Shown: piece by piece, positions 9,336-17,316 of the stretch
Layout of the letters: every line of letters starts with the position of its first letter
Numbering within the stretch: the first letter of the stretch is position 1
NCBI RefSeq assembly: GCF_000403135.1
Contig: NZ_AQPN01000085.1
Span: 1 to 64,000 of the forward strand
DNA: 64,000 bases
From: Arcticibacter svalbardensis MN12-7
GTDB taxonomy: Bacteria; Bacteroidota; Bacteroidia; Sphingobacteriales; Sphingobacteriaceae
Reading direction: 5' to 3'
Program-made: the position numbers and the translations under genes
Notes under the pieces: generated by a model
Seen by the model: the letters and a program-made list of their open reading frames with translations, nothing else
What the model was told of the DNA's origin: nothing
Database searches by the model: none

Positions 9336-9539
9336 ATGGCACACTTAGACGAATTGAAAACATTTGGTCACACTTTAAGAGATATTGACAGTATATATTA
9401 TTTAATAAGCGCTCAACATATAAAGGTTTACGCGTTAATAAACTTACATTACGTTACAACACATCCAAAATTCAATACTTCAAACCATTTTGATATGTAC
9501 TTACAGAAATGGTTGGTCGATTACCTTCTAAACAATTAA
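9336..9539 (+). CDS. Small hypothetical protein, 67 aa, upstream of KilA-N gene
   Basis: A 67-codon ORF ending 4 nt before the KilA-N gene. The protein is rich in His, Tyr and Leu, with no signal peptide or motif I recognise. Reasons to believe it are the tight spacing to a clear gene and the lack of a better ORF in this stretch; the composition gives little further support. It may belong to the same mobile or phage-derived cassette as the KilA-N gene. Function unknown. Confidence 0.5.
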   Translation: MAHLDELKTFGHTLRDIDSIYYLISAQHIKVYALINLHYVTTHPKFNTSNHFDMYLQKWLVDYLLNN

Positions 9540-9543
9540 TAGG

Positions 9544-10497
9544 ATGAGTAAAAATAGTATAATGACTGTTCAGGGAACGGATATATCAATAACAACCATA
9601 AACGAAAATGACTATATCTGCTTAACCGATATGGTAAAGGCAAAAGAAGATGATAGCAGAGCTGCTGACGTCATAAAGAATTGGATAAGAACAAGATCAA
9701 CATTAGGATTTTTAGGAGTTTGGGAAAGCATTTACAACCCCGATTTTAAAGTGGTCGAATTTGACCACTTTAAAAGTGAAGCAGGATTACCAACGTTTAC
9801 TATGAGTGTAAGTAATTGGGTTGCAAAAACAAATGCAATTGGAATATTTTCAAAGGCTGGTAAGTATGGTGGAACTTACGCACATAAAGATATTGCTTTT
9901 GAATTTGGCGGGGCAATCAGCCCAATGTTTAAACTATACGTACTTAAAGAATATCAAAGATTAAAAGAGATAGAGAGCAACCTTTATGGATTAGAATGGA
10001 ATGTAAAAAGGATATTAAGCAAGGCAAATTATCACATACATACTAATGCGATTAAAAACCACATAGTACCTCATACGAGGTATAGCCAAGCAAAAAAATG
10101 GTTGCTTTATGCTGATGAGGCAGACTTATTAAACCTAGTGTTGTTTAGGTGCACTGCAAAGGAATGGAGGGATGCAAATCCACAAAGACATTTAAACGGT
10201 GAAAACATTAGGGATATAGCAAGTATAAATGAACTTACATTAATGTCAAATTTGGAAAGCCTAAATTCAATTTTAATTAAAAATGGTCTTTCAAAAAAAG
10301 ACAGATTTAAAATTCTAAACGAAACTGCCAAAGAGCAAAAAGAAACATTAGATAGAATAGATTATATAAAAACGATTAAGAAGGAAACGGAATCCACTTT
10401 TATAGATAAGCAAAAAGAATCACCCGTAACAGATTTTAACAATACACTAAAGGGAATGCATTCAATTCCTCATCCTAAAAAAAAGAAAGACAAATAA
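9544..10497 (+). CDS. KilA-N domain-containing protein
   Basis: A 317-residue protein with an N-terminal KilA-N domain (about residues 10-130): ENDYICLTDMVKA, IKNWIRTRSTLGFLGVWE, and the GRGGxxY-like block KAGKYGGTYAHKDIAFEFGGAISPMFKLYVL. KilA-N is a nucleic-acid-binding domain found in phages, large DNA viruses and bacterial islands. The C-terminal half is charged and helical with no known domain and a Lys-rich tail (KKKKDK). The gene is more AT-rich than its neighbours and sits alone with a small ORF, which suggests horizontal acquisition. The role is unknown; regulation, phage remnant or defence are all possible. Confidence 0.85.
   Translation: MSKNSIMTVQGTDISITTINENDYICLTDMVKAKEDDSRAADVIKNWIRTRSTLGFLGVWESIYNPDFKVVEFDHFKSEAGLPTFTMSVSNWVAKTNAIGIFSKAGKYGGTYAHKDIAFEFGGAISPMFKLYVLKEYQRLKEIESNLYGLEWNVKRILSKANYHIHTNAIKNHIVPHTRYSQAKKWLLYADEADLLNLVLFRCTAKEWRDANPQRHLNGENIRDIASINELTLMSNLESLNSILIKNGLSKKDRFKILNETAKEQKETLDRIDYIKTIKKETESTFIDKQKESPVTDFNNTLKGMHSIPHPKKKKDK
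9744..9775. repeat. Perfect 13-bp inverted repeat inside KilA-N gene
   Basis: TTTTAAAGTGGTC (9744-9756) and its exact complement GACCACTTTAAAA (9763-9775) flank the 6-nt loop GAATTT inside the coding region. It would form a strong mRNA hairpin about 200 nt into the message, or a protein-binding site. Confidence 0.6.
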
Positions 10498-10582
10498 CTT
10501 TTTTATTTATGTACTTTAAAAACCAGCTTTTAAGTAGCTTTTTCTCTTTTAACCTGATTCGAGAAAGACAATGACATATAAC

Positions 10583-10621
10583 CATGAGGGTCAACAAAAT
10601 TTCGAATTTGTGACCCTCATG
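10583..10621. terminator. Hairpin between convergent KilA-N and azoR genes
   Basis: CATGAGGGTCA (10583-10593) pairs perfectly with TGACCCTCATG (10611-10621), with further partial pairing of CAAA and TTTG inside. It lies 17 nt beyond the azoR stop and 86 nt beyond the KilA-N stop, so it may serve both. No strong T-tract follows. The octamer ATGACATA occurs at 10571-10578 and 10619-10626, overlapping the right arm. Confidence 0.5.
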
Positions 10622-10637
10622 ACATAAATCATTACTT

Positions 10638-11240
10638 TTAATTCAAATGAATACTACCGATCCCTTTTGCAAGCGCAGCTTCCTTTAAATCAGGCATAGC
10701 GGTACCTTCTACACGGAAAACAGTAACATCTTTCAGACCAATAAAGCCCAGTACTGTTTTCAGATAGGGCTCAACATAATCAATTGACTGCAAAGGCCCT
10801 TCGGAATAAACTCCACCTGATGCTAATGCAATGTAGACTTTCTTCGATTGAACTAATCCTACAGGACCATTTTCGCCGTATTTAAACGTTATCCCGGCTC
10901 TGGCAATATGATCAATCCATGCTTTTAGTGTGGAGTGAATGTTGAAATTATAAATAGGGGCACCAATTACAATAATATCGGCATCCATAAGATCCTGAAT
11001 TGCTTCATCGGAAGGTTTCACAGCTGCCCAATTTTCTGGTGTCCGGTTTTCTGCAGGGGTAAAAAACGAGGAAAGGTGAGCTTCTTCCAAATGAGGAAAA
11101 TGCGTTTTAACCAGGTTACTTTCCTTTACTGTACTGCCTGGATAAGCAGCCTGGATCTTTTCAATAACAGCATTTCCTAACTTTATGGTATAAGAGTCAC
11201 CACTTCTTGGGCTCGAAATGATATGAAGTATCTTTTTCAT
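10638..11240 (-). CDS. azoR: FMN-dependent NADH-azoreductase / quinone reductase
   Basis: A 200-residue flavodoxin-fold enzyme of the AzoR family, which uses FMN and NADH for two-electron reduction of quinones and azo compounds in the cytosol, limiting quinone stress. Visible are the N-terminal phosphate-binding loop ISSPRSGDSYT (about 8-18), the flavin loop GAPIYNFNIHSTLKAWID (about 93-110) and the ASGGVY segment (about 139-144). Length is typical. It is divergent from an HxlR-type regulator across 109 bp with a large palindrome, so it is likely controlled by it. Confidence 0.9.
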   Translation of the reverse strand: MKKILHIISSPRSGDSYTIKLGNAVIEKIQAAYPGSTVKESNLVKTHFPHLEEAHLSSFFTPAENRTPENWAAVKPSDEAIQDLMDADIIVIGAPIYNFNIHSTLKAWIDHIARAGITFKYGENGPVGLVQSKKVYIALASGGVYSEGPLQSIDYVEPYLKTVLGFIGLKDVTVFRVEGTAMPDLKEAALAKGIGSIHLN

Positions 11241-11260
11241 TTTTTCAATTTTTATATGAT

Positions 11261-11268
11261 CAAATCTA
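11261..11268 (-). promoter_or_regulatory. Putative -7 promoter element of azoR
   Basis: On the minus strand TAGATTTG matches TAnnTTTG, 20 nt upstream of the azoR start codon. The palindrome at 11293-11332 begins 24 nt further upstream, where an activator or repressor could affect this promoter. Confidence 0.5.
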
Positions 11269-11292
11269 TCTATATTTGGTTATAAAAAGTTA

Positions 11293-11332
11293 GTAGTATA
11301 CAAAAGGTTAGTAGTAACCTTTTGTATACTAC
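11293..11332. promoter_or_regulatory. Operator-like 18-bp perfect palindrome (HxlR site)
   Basis: The arms GTAGTATACAAAAGGTTA (11293-11310) and TAACCTTTTGTATACTAC (11315-11332) are exact complements with the 4-nt spacer GTAG. It lies between azoR and the HxlR gene, 17 nt before the HxlR start codon. HxlR proteins are dimers that bind palindromes, so this is the probable operator for autoregulation and azoR control. It could also form a strong hairpin in the HxlR leader. Confidence 0.7.
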
Positions 11333-11349
11333 CTTAAACGTCAAAAATT

Positions 11350-11706
11350 ATGCAGCTTAAAACTCCAGTCACCGCACAAGAATGCAAAGGATCGCTTACC
11401 GCAATTGGCGATGCGCTTTATGTTATTGGTGGCAAATGGAAATTGCGGGTAATTGTAGCCTTAAGGGAAGACAATAAGCGTTTTAACGAAATCCAGCGTA
11501 CTGTAGAGGGTATTTCTGCCCGTGTATTATCCAGCGAGCTAAAGGAACTGGAAATGAATGGTTTTGTTAAAAGGATTGTACACCCTCAAACTCCGGTTAT
11601 AGTCGAATATGAACTTACTGAATATGCGGACACACTGGATGAGGTACTAGACGCATTGAAAAGCTGGGGAACGATGCACCGGGAGAAGCTTAAATCGGAT
11701 AGGTAA
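11350..11706 (+). CDS. HxlR family transcriptional regulator
   Basis: A 118-residue winged-helix regulator of the HxlR family: C12 in QECKGSL, the helix IGGKWKLRVIVAL (about 26-38), recognition region RFNEIQRTVEGISARVLSSELKEL and wing VHPQTPVIVEYELTEY. HxlR members such as YodB and HypR of Bacillus sense quinones or oxidants through a conserved N-terminal cysteine, and YodB represses azoR1. C12 with the divergent azoR fits such a role, which is inference. The start codon lies 17 nt after a large palindrome, which suggests autoregulation. Confidence 0.92.
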   Translation: MQLKTPVTAQECKGSLTAIGDALYVIGGKWKLRVIVALREDNKRFNEIQRTVEGISARVLSSELKELEMNGFVKRIVHPQTPVIVEYELTEYADTLDEVLDALKSWGTMHREKLKSDR

Positions 11707-11743
11707 CTCATCACATTAAGATCAGTTAGTGGTAAGATTAAGG

Positions 11744-11846
11744 GTGATGCCACGGTGAGGCCACAGTGACGCCACAGTGAGGCCACCTTTTCCCGCTAAA
11801 ACGTGGCCTCACTGTGGCGTCACCCTAGCATCACTCTGGCATCAAG
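11744..11846. repeat. 11-bp periodic inverted repeat array, element 1
   Basis: Four tandem 11-mers, GTGATGCCACG, GTGAGGCCACA, GTGACGCCACA and GTGAGGCCACC (11744-11787), are followed by a 15-nt spacer and four inverted 11-mers, GTGGCCTCACT, GTGGCGTCACC, CTAGCATCACT and CTGGCATCAAG (11803-11846). Positions 11766-11786 and 11803-11823 are perfectly complementary (21 bp), and pairing continues imperfectly to the outer ends. It is GC-rich against its surroundings. The same design with other sequence occurs at 48620-48706. Function unknown. Confidence 0.85.
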
Positions 11847-12000
11847 GGTAAACAGATCTTAGCTTTGTCTTAACTTGATTCCCTCTTATACTGTTGCAAT
11901 CTGTTTCCCCAACTAAATCATACCCTTTCAATTTGATCTTCCAATCTGAATTAATCCTGTCAGATCCTAAGTCCTGTACCTAAATTAAGCAGGCAATTCG

Positions 12001-12008
12001 TATTTTTG
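12001..12008 (+). promoter_or_regulatory. Putative -7 promoter element of hisS
   Basis: TATTTTTG matches TAnnTTTG and ends only 4 nt before the hisS ATG, so transcription would begin at or next to the start codon, giving a leaderless or near-leaderless message. Confidence 0.55.
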
Positions 12009-12012
12009 CGCC

Positions 12013-13416
12013 ATGGCGAACATTAAACCGTCTGTTCCTAAAGGCACAAGAGACTTCTCACCATCAGAAATGGTGAAGCGTAATTATATTTTTGATACCA
12101 TTAAATCGGTTTTCCGCAAGTATGGGTATCAGGAAATTCAAACTCCTTCTATGGAGAACTTAAGTACCCTGACTGGTAAATATGGCGATGAGGGCGATAA
12201 GCTGATCTTCAAGATGTTGAACAGTGGTGACTTCTGGGCTGACCCTGAGAGTAAAAAACAAAAATCGGCTGATTTTACATATACCTCCAAATCGTTGTTA
12301 CCCCTGATTTCAGAAAAGGCATTACGTTATGACCTCACTGTTCCTTTTGCCCGGTACGTAGTGATGCATCAAAATGAAATTTCCTTCCCTTTTAAACGGT
12401 TCCAGGTACAGCCGGTATGGCGTGCAGACCGTCCGCAAAAAGGCCGTTACCGGGAATTCTATCAATGTGATGCTGATGTAGTGGGTTCAGAAAGTTTGTT
12501 GAATGAGGCTGAATTTGTATTGATTTACAAGGAGGCATTGTCCTTATTGGGACTAAAAGATTTCACGATTAAGATTAACAACCGGAAAATACTATCCGGG
12601 ATTGCCGAAATTATTGGCAAACCTGAACTGATTGTAGACATGACGGTGGCTATTGATAAACTCGACAAAATCGGGATCGAAGGCGTTACCAAAGAATTGC
12701 TTGAAAGAGGGTTTAGCGAGCAGGACATCGATCAGTTGAAACCTGTCATTCTGTTACAAGGATCAACAGAAGATAAACTTTCAGCACTTAAAAAGGTCCT
12801 TTCAACATCCACTATCGGATTAAAAGGTATTGCAGAAATTGAATCGATCATAGATTACTTAAAAAAACTAACGGCTTGCAGTCTTGACGAACTATCCCTA
12901 TTTTTTGAATTGGATATCACCCTTGCGAGAGGACTAAACTATTATACCGGCGCTATCTTTGAAGTGAAAACGAATGAAGCTGCAATGGGAAGTATTGGTG
13001 GTGGTGGCCGCTATGATGACCTGACGGGCATGTTTGGACTTAAAGGATTAACAGGTGCGGGAATCTCTTTTGGTGCTGACCGCATCTATGATGTGTTGGA
13101 AGAATTGAATCTTTTCCCTGCAGGCACATCTTCTACAACGGAAGTACTGATTACCAATTTTGATGAACAGGCTGAGCAGTATGCGCTGCCGATCATTAAG
13201 GCATTAAGGGATCAGAACATTGCGGCTGAGTTATATCCCTCTGCTGCTAAGTTGAAAAAACAAATGTCATATGCGGACGATAAACATATCCCCTATGTCG
13301 TGCTGATTGGTAGTGATGAAATGTTATCAGGGAAGCTGACCTTGAAGAATATGCAGCTGGGAACACAAGAATTGCTGACTAAAGAAGAGTTGATAGCCAA
13401 ACTAAAAAAGGCATAA
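12013..13416 (+). CDS. hisS: Histidyl-tRNA synthetase
   Basis: A 467-residue class II aminoacyl-tRNA synthetase that charges tRNA-His. Motif 1 region ([11 protein letters not shown], residues 10-20), motif 2 ([13 protein letters not shown] and [27 protein letters not shown]), the histidine-specific block [10 protein letters not shown], and motif 3 ([12 protein letters not shown]...[10 protein letters not shown]) are all present, with a C-terminal anticodon-binding domain from about 375. The start codon is set by the promoter element 4 nt upstream and by the usual [16 protein letters not shown]-terminus. Confidence 0.97.
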   Translation: MANIKPSVPKGTRDFSPSEMVKRNYIFDTIKSVFRKYGYQEIQTPSMENLSTLTGKYGDEGDKLIFKMLNSGDFWADPESKKQKSADFTYTSKSLLPLISEKALRYDLTVPFARYVVMHQNEISFPFKRFQVQPVWRADRPQKGRYREFYQCDADVVGSESLLNEAEFVLIYKEALSLLGLKDFTIKINNRKILSGIAEIIGKPELIVDMTVAIDKLDKIGIEGVTKELLERGFSEQDIDQLKPVILLQGSTEDKLSALKKVLSTSTIGLKGIAEIESIIDYLKKLTACSLDELSLFFELDITLARGLNYYTGAIFEVKTNEAAMGSIGGGGRYDDLTGMFGLKGLTGAGISFGADRIYDVLEELNLFPAGTSSTTEVLITNFDEQAEQYALPIIKALRDQNIAAELYPSAAKLKKQMSYADDKHIPYVVLIGSDEMLSGKLTLKNMQLGTQELLTKEELIAKLKKA

Positions 13417-13576
13417 AATCAAGCTTTCAGGGCTAAAAAAACACATTTTTTAATGGTAGAAATGAATTCCATGTTCTATTAGAAAAAGTCGGTTGAAAAA
13501 AGCAATATCAATTCAAGCCCGCTTATAGAATAGATTGAACTGATTTTAATCAATGAAATTTTATTTCATATTGACA

Positions 13577-13619
13577 AAAAAATAGGCTGCTATCGTATTT
13601 ACGATGCAGCCTATTTTTT
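13577..13619. terminator. Bidirectional terminator between hisS and RNA methyltransferase
   Basis: AAAAAATAGGCTGC (13577-13590) and GCAGCCTATTTTTT (13606-13619) are exact complements, with inner ATCGTA/TACGAT pairing and a bulged T. A-tract on one side and T-tract on the other make it a textbook intrinsic terminator for both convergent genes. Confidence 0.9.
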
Positions 13620-13655
13620 GAACTATAAACAGGCTTTTAGGGCCTCTTTGTATTA

Positions 13656-14852
13656 TCATTCTACTATTGGTTCAACTACCGTTTCCACTAAAGGTTCGCG
13701 ACGTGAGCCATCATATAATTCATATTCAAACAAACGGCAATCCAGTTTCCCATTGTAAAATTCTATACGGCGGGAAGCTCTTAATCCGATTTTCTTGGCC
13801 AGATCAGGGTTTCCGGTAAACACATATCCGTAATAACCTCTACATGACTGTTTTAAGAAATCACCAACACGTTTGTAAGTAATTTCAAGCTGGGAATGAA
13901 TTCCCATACGTTCGCCATATTCAGGGTTGAACATGATTACACCTTTTTCCTCAGGCATCACCGTATCAGCAAAGTCGCATACCTGGAAATCAATCAGCTG
14001 ATCAACACCGGCAGTCTTTGCATTCTGACGGGCTTCTTCAATTGCTTCTTCCGAAATATCACTGGCAATAATCTTGATGTCGACTTGCTTAATAACAGCA
14101 TCTTTCAGCTTTCTGCGTTCTTCGAAAAACACCTGCTCATCATAACCAAGAATGTGCATAAAACCATAGTTCATGCGGAACAAACCGGGCCTTCTATCAG
14201 TAGCAAGAAGAGCTGCTTCAATAGCAAGTGTACCCGATCCACACATTGGATTCACAAAAGTACTTTTACGGTCCCATTTGGTCGCCAGGATAGTAGATGC
14301 TGCTAAAGCTTCCAGCATAGGTGCCTTTCCGGGTAACTTCCGGTAGCCATGTTTGGAGATCACTTCTCCGGAAGTATCTATAAAAATCTCAGCTACATTC
14401 TCTTTCCAATAAAGATGAACGACAGTTTTGTCGATTGAAGAGCCGGTATTAGGCCTTACTTCTTTCTTGTCTCTGATCCGGTCGACAATTGCATCTTTCA
14501 CTTTTACATTGGCAAATAGTGATGTGCGGATGTGTTCGTTCTCTACATTGGATGTAATGGAGAAATAACCGGCGAAATCAATGATCTCTTCCCATGCAAT
14601 TTCTATTAAACCGTCGTAAAGTTCTTTTGGACTGGGTGCATCAAAACTTTTAATGGAGTATAAGACCTGACTGGCGGTGCGCAGATTAAGATTTAATACG
14701 ATACAGTCGTTGACAGTGCCTTCCAGCTCTAGTCCTGTATTAAATTTGCGTTTGATATCGAAACCTAATGCTTCTACCTCATTTATAAGATAAGGCGTAA
14801 GCCTGTTGTTGCAGGTAATAATGATCCTGCTGGGAGTGTTGAAAACTTGCAT
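13656..14852 (-). CDS. THUMP-domain class I SAM-dependent RNA methyltransferase (RlmL N-terminal type)
   Basis: A 398-residue protein with an N-terminal THUMP RNA-binding domain (about 45-155) and a Rossmann methyltransferase domain (about 160-385). Motif I is PMCGSGTLAIEAA (202-214), motif IV is NPEYGERMG (309-317) with Glu where many homologues have Pro, which I believe is common in this phylum. It resembles the N2-guanosine 23S rRNA methyltransferase half of RlmL; the exact target is not shown. It is divergent from a DUF3127 gene and convergent with hisS. Confidence 0.85.
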   Translation of the reverse strand: MQVFNTPSRIIITCNNRLTPYLINEVEALGFDIKRKFNTGLELEGTVNDCIVLNLNLRTASQVLYSIKSFDAPSPKELYDGLIEIAWEEIIDFAGYFSITSNVENEHIRTSLFANVKVKDAIVDRIRDKKEVRPNTGSSIDKTVVHLYWKENVAEIFIDTSGEVISKHGYRKLPGKAPMLEALAASTILATKWDRKSTFVNPMCGSGTLAIEAALLATDRRPGLFRMNYGFMHILGYDEQVFFEERRKLKDAVIKQVDIKIIASDISEEAIEEARQNAKTAGVDQLIDFQVCDFADTVMPEEKGVIMFNPEYGERMGIHSQLEITYKRVGDFLKQSCRGYYGYVFTGNPDLAKKIGLRASRRIEFYNGKLDCRLFEYELYDGSRREPLVETVVEPIVE

Positions 14853-14862
14853 AAAATATTTT

Positions 14863-14870
14863 CAAAGTTA
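14863..14870 (-). promoter_or_regulatory. Putative -7 promoter element of the RNA methyltransferase
   Basis: On the minus strand TAACTTTG matches TAnnTTTG, ending 10 nt before the start codon, implying a very short leader. Confidence 0.45.
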
Positions 14871-14918
14871 ATCAATTAATTTCGCCAGTTTTGATTTGAT
14901 TTTAAAAGAACTAAAAGT

Positions 14919-15284
14919 ATGGATATTAAGGGAAAAGTACATGAGATCTCTCCGGTAATGAATGTTACTGAATCATTTAAGAAAAGAGAGTTAGTTGTAG
15001 AATATGCAGAGAATCCTACGTACCCCGAATACATAAAATTCGAAGCATTGCAGGATAAGGTAAACTTACTTGATAGCATGAAGGTTGGAGATCAGGTAGA
15101 GGTGTTTTTTAATCTGCGTGGTCGTGCTTACAAAGATAAAACTGGTAAAACAGGTTATTTCAATTCGTTAATTGTATGGAGAGTGAATGTTCTTAATGGC
15201 GAAACACCAGAAAGCAGCACTCCTGAATATGCTCCGCCAGCGAATTTCAATGCAGCACCACAAGATGATGACTTACCATTCTAG
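14919..15284 (+). CDS. DUF3127 domain-containing protein
   Basis: A 121-residue protein matching the DUF3127 family, a small OB-fold-like family common in Bacteroidota and sometimes compared with single-stranded DNA-binding proteins. The conserved part (residues 1-90: GKVHEISPVMNVTESFKKRELVVEY...YPEYIKFEALQDK...GDQVEVFFNLRGR) is followed by an acidic Pro-rich tail ending in DDDLPF. That tail is like the acidic tip of SSB, which recruits partners; this comparison is mine. It is a single gene with its own terminator. Confidence 0.85.
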   Translation: MDIKGKVHEISPVMNVTESFKKRELVVEYAENPTYPEYIKFEALQDKVNLLDSMKVGDQVEVFFNLRGRAYKDKTGKTGYFNSLIVWRVNVLNGETPESSTPEYAPPANFNAAPQDDDLPF

Positions 15285-15331
15285 CTTTTCATCACGAAAA
15301 GCTTATACTAACATCATATTCTAAAGCGTTT

Positions 15332-15366
15332 AAAAAGGCCCTTTGCGAGATGCAAGGGGCCTTTTT
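15332..15366 (+). terminator. Intrinsic terminator after DUF3127 gene
   Basis: AAAAAGGCCCTTTGC (15332-15346) pairs with GCAAGGGGCCTTTTT (15352-15366), one G-T pair, with a GAGAT loop and a closing T-tract. Confidence 0.88.
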
Positions 15367-15442
15367 AATTTAAAAAAATTATTGAGACAAGAATAGCTGT
15401 GTTAAAAAATGTTAAAAGATAATTACAGGACAGGCACTTATG

Positions 15443-15450
15443 TATTTTTG
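15443..15450 (+). promoter_or_regulatory. Putative -7 promoter element of the sensor kinase gene
   Basis: TATTTTTG matches TAnnTTTG and ends 6 nt before the ATG of the kinase, so the mRNA would be leaderless or nearly so. Confidence 0.5.
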
Positions 15451-15456
15451 TAAAGG

Positions 15457-17316
15457 ATGAAGAAAAGAAGTATAGCTCTTATTCTAGGATTGATGAGTGC
15501 CGCACTGTTTGGTGTGATAGCTATGCAATATTATTTTATTCGCGAATCTTACGTTCAGAAATCTCAACTATTCGATCTTTCTGTAAATAGTTCCCTCAGC
15601 GAAGTAACGAATAAACTGGCTAAACAGGATGCAATGCTTTTTGTTAAAAGAAAGGCTATTGCAGAAGAATTAAAGAAAAATGCTGAGGAAAAAAGACAGG
15701 ATAGGCTACAGGCAAAAAGGCAGGTTGAACGCTTTACTACCCGCATAAATGCGCTTTCGCAGAATATAGAAAAGGATTTTAAAAAACGTGACAGCACCTT
15801 AAGGAGTAAGTTTCCAAGGATCATGACCATAGACAATGATTTTTATGAAACCTATTTTCGTGATCCCGATCAATTAAGTAAAGTACATTTCAAAATAAAA
15901 ATGCATCAGTCCGTTGATGACTATGGACAAGTGTTTCAGAATGAAGTACATGAACTGTATGTGGACAATGCGGAAGGACAAAAGCTAAAAAAAGCCCGCT
16001 CATCGGTTAAAGACACTGTTTTTTATCTGATTGAAGATCCCGTTGCAGGCATAAGGGTGGTATCACTGCCACGAAAAAACCAGACCCTGATTAAAGAATT
16101 AGCACTTACCAAGGAACAGAAAGAGACTCAATTTAGGGAGCAACAACTCAGAGAACAGCGCCATAAGGAAGCAAAAAGCATGAATCAATTCTTTAGTAGC
16201 GCAAAAAAGACAAATCATAAGTCTGCGATATTTGAAGATCTGGCAAACGACTATGAGCAATTTGATATTCCACTACTCAGACGAGTGAATCCCAGGACAG
16301 TGGATACGCTCTTGCAAACTGAGTTAATTAACAGGGGAATTAATCTGGATTATTCCTATAAGATTTCGACAGCAAATTCCGATTCCTTGTTATTTTCAAG
16401 CATCTCCAATGTGGAGGGGAAAAATGACGACTTAAGCATTTATCATACGACGCTTTTTCCAAAGGGAATTATATCTGACACCGGTTTACTTACGGTCATG
16501 TTTCCGGGTAAGAACCAGTACATGTTTCAAAATATGCATGCAGTACTCGCCTCTTCCGCAAGTTTGCTATTGGTATTAATCGGGTGTTTTGCCTTTACCA
16601 TCATGACTATTTTCAGGCAGAAAAAGCTTTCAGAGATGAAAACTGACTTCATAAATAACATGACGCACGAGTTTAAAACTCCTGTGGCCACGATTATGAT
16701 TGCCAGTGAGGCACTGAAAGATCCGGAAATTACAGAAGATAAGTCGCGCATTAGTCGTTTAGCGGGGATCATTTACGATGAAAATATCCGCTTAGGTAAC
16801 CATATTGAACGCGTTCTGAATATTGCCAAGCTGGATAAGGGTGACTTGAAGCTCGACTTTATGAAAGTAGAGATGAATGATCTGATTAGTGCCATATCCG
16901 ACAGTATGGAGCTACAGTTTCAAAAAAAGAACGCGAAAGTACAACTTGACCTGCAAGCAGAGCATGCGGCTATTAATGGAGATGAGCTCCATTTAAGTAA
17001 CGTCATTTTCAATCTGATAGACAACGCCCTGAAATATAGCAAGGAGATTCCTGAGATTAAAATATCGACCTTTAACACAGGGAAAAAATTGGTAATCCGC
17101 GTATCTGATCATGGTGTTGGGATGAGTAAAGATCACCAATCGAAAATCTTTGAACAGTTTTACCGTATCCCTACCGGCAATTTGCACGATGTAAAAGGCT
17201 TTGGCCTTGGCTTAAGTTATGTGCATGACATTGTGAGCAGACATCGTGGGGAAATAAAAGTGAAGAGCGAAAAGGACAAGGGATCTGACTTTGAAATTAT
17301 TTTTCATACCGTCTAA
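15457..17316 (+). CDS. Sensor histidine kinase
   Basis: A 619-residue membrane kinase. Transmembrane spans at about 7-27 and 363-386 enclose a periplasmic sensor of some 330 residues rich in charged coiled-coil sequence (about 60-110 and 215-245). The cytoplasmic part has the HisKA H-box with H404 in THEFKTPV, N-box around N519/N523, G1 at D551-HGVGM and G2 GFGLGLSYV (581-589). The next gene encodes an OmpR-type regulator 71 nt downstream, so they form a two-component pair, similar in layout to RprX/RprY of Bacteroides; that identity is a guess. Confidence 0.9.
   Translation: MKKRSIALILGLMSAALFGVIAMQYYFIRESYVQKSQLFDLSVNSSLSEVTNKLAKQDAMLFVKRKAIAEELKKNAEEKRQDRLQAKRQVERFTTRINALSQNIEKDFKKRDSTLRSKFPRIMTIDNDFYETYFRDPDQLSKVHFKIKMHQSVDDYGQVFQNEVHELYVDNAEGQKLKKARSSVKDTVFYLIEDPVAGIRVVSLPRKNQTLIKELALTKEQKETQFREQQLREQRHKEAKSMNQFFSSAKKTNHKSAIFEDLANDYEQFDIPLLRRVNPRTVDTLLQTELINRGINLDYSYKISTANSDSLLFSSISNVEGKNDDLSIYHTTLFPKGIISDTGLLTVMFPGKNQYMFQNMHAVLASSASLLLVLIGCFAFTIMTIFRQKKLSEMKTDFINNMTHEFKTPVATIMIASEALKDPEITEDKSRISRLAGIIYDENIRLGNHIERVLNIAKLDKGDLKLDFMKVEMNDLISAISDSMELQFQKKNAKVQLDLQAEHAAINGDELHLSNVIFNLIDNALKYSKEIPEIKISTFNTGKKLVIRVSDHGVGMSKDHQSKIFEQFYRIPTGNLHDVKGFGLGLSYVHDIVSRHRGEIKVKSEKDKGSDFEIIFHTV

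Larger units (their letters stand above)
11707..12012. other. Intergenic region, 306 bp, with 11-bp periodic element
   Basis: No ORF is supported here. The first half carries the 11-bp-unit inverted array (11744-11846). The second half is plain AT-rich sequence ending in the hisS promoter element. Confidence 0.6.

Noticed and set aside
9141-10559. 9-bp inverted repeat (AATCAGGTT / AACCTGATT) flanking the KilA-N insert as mobile-element ends
   Set aside because: Too short to stand out over 1.4 kb, with no transposase and no clear target duplication at its ends.
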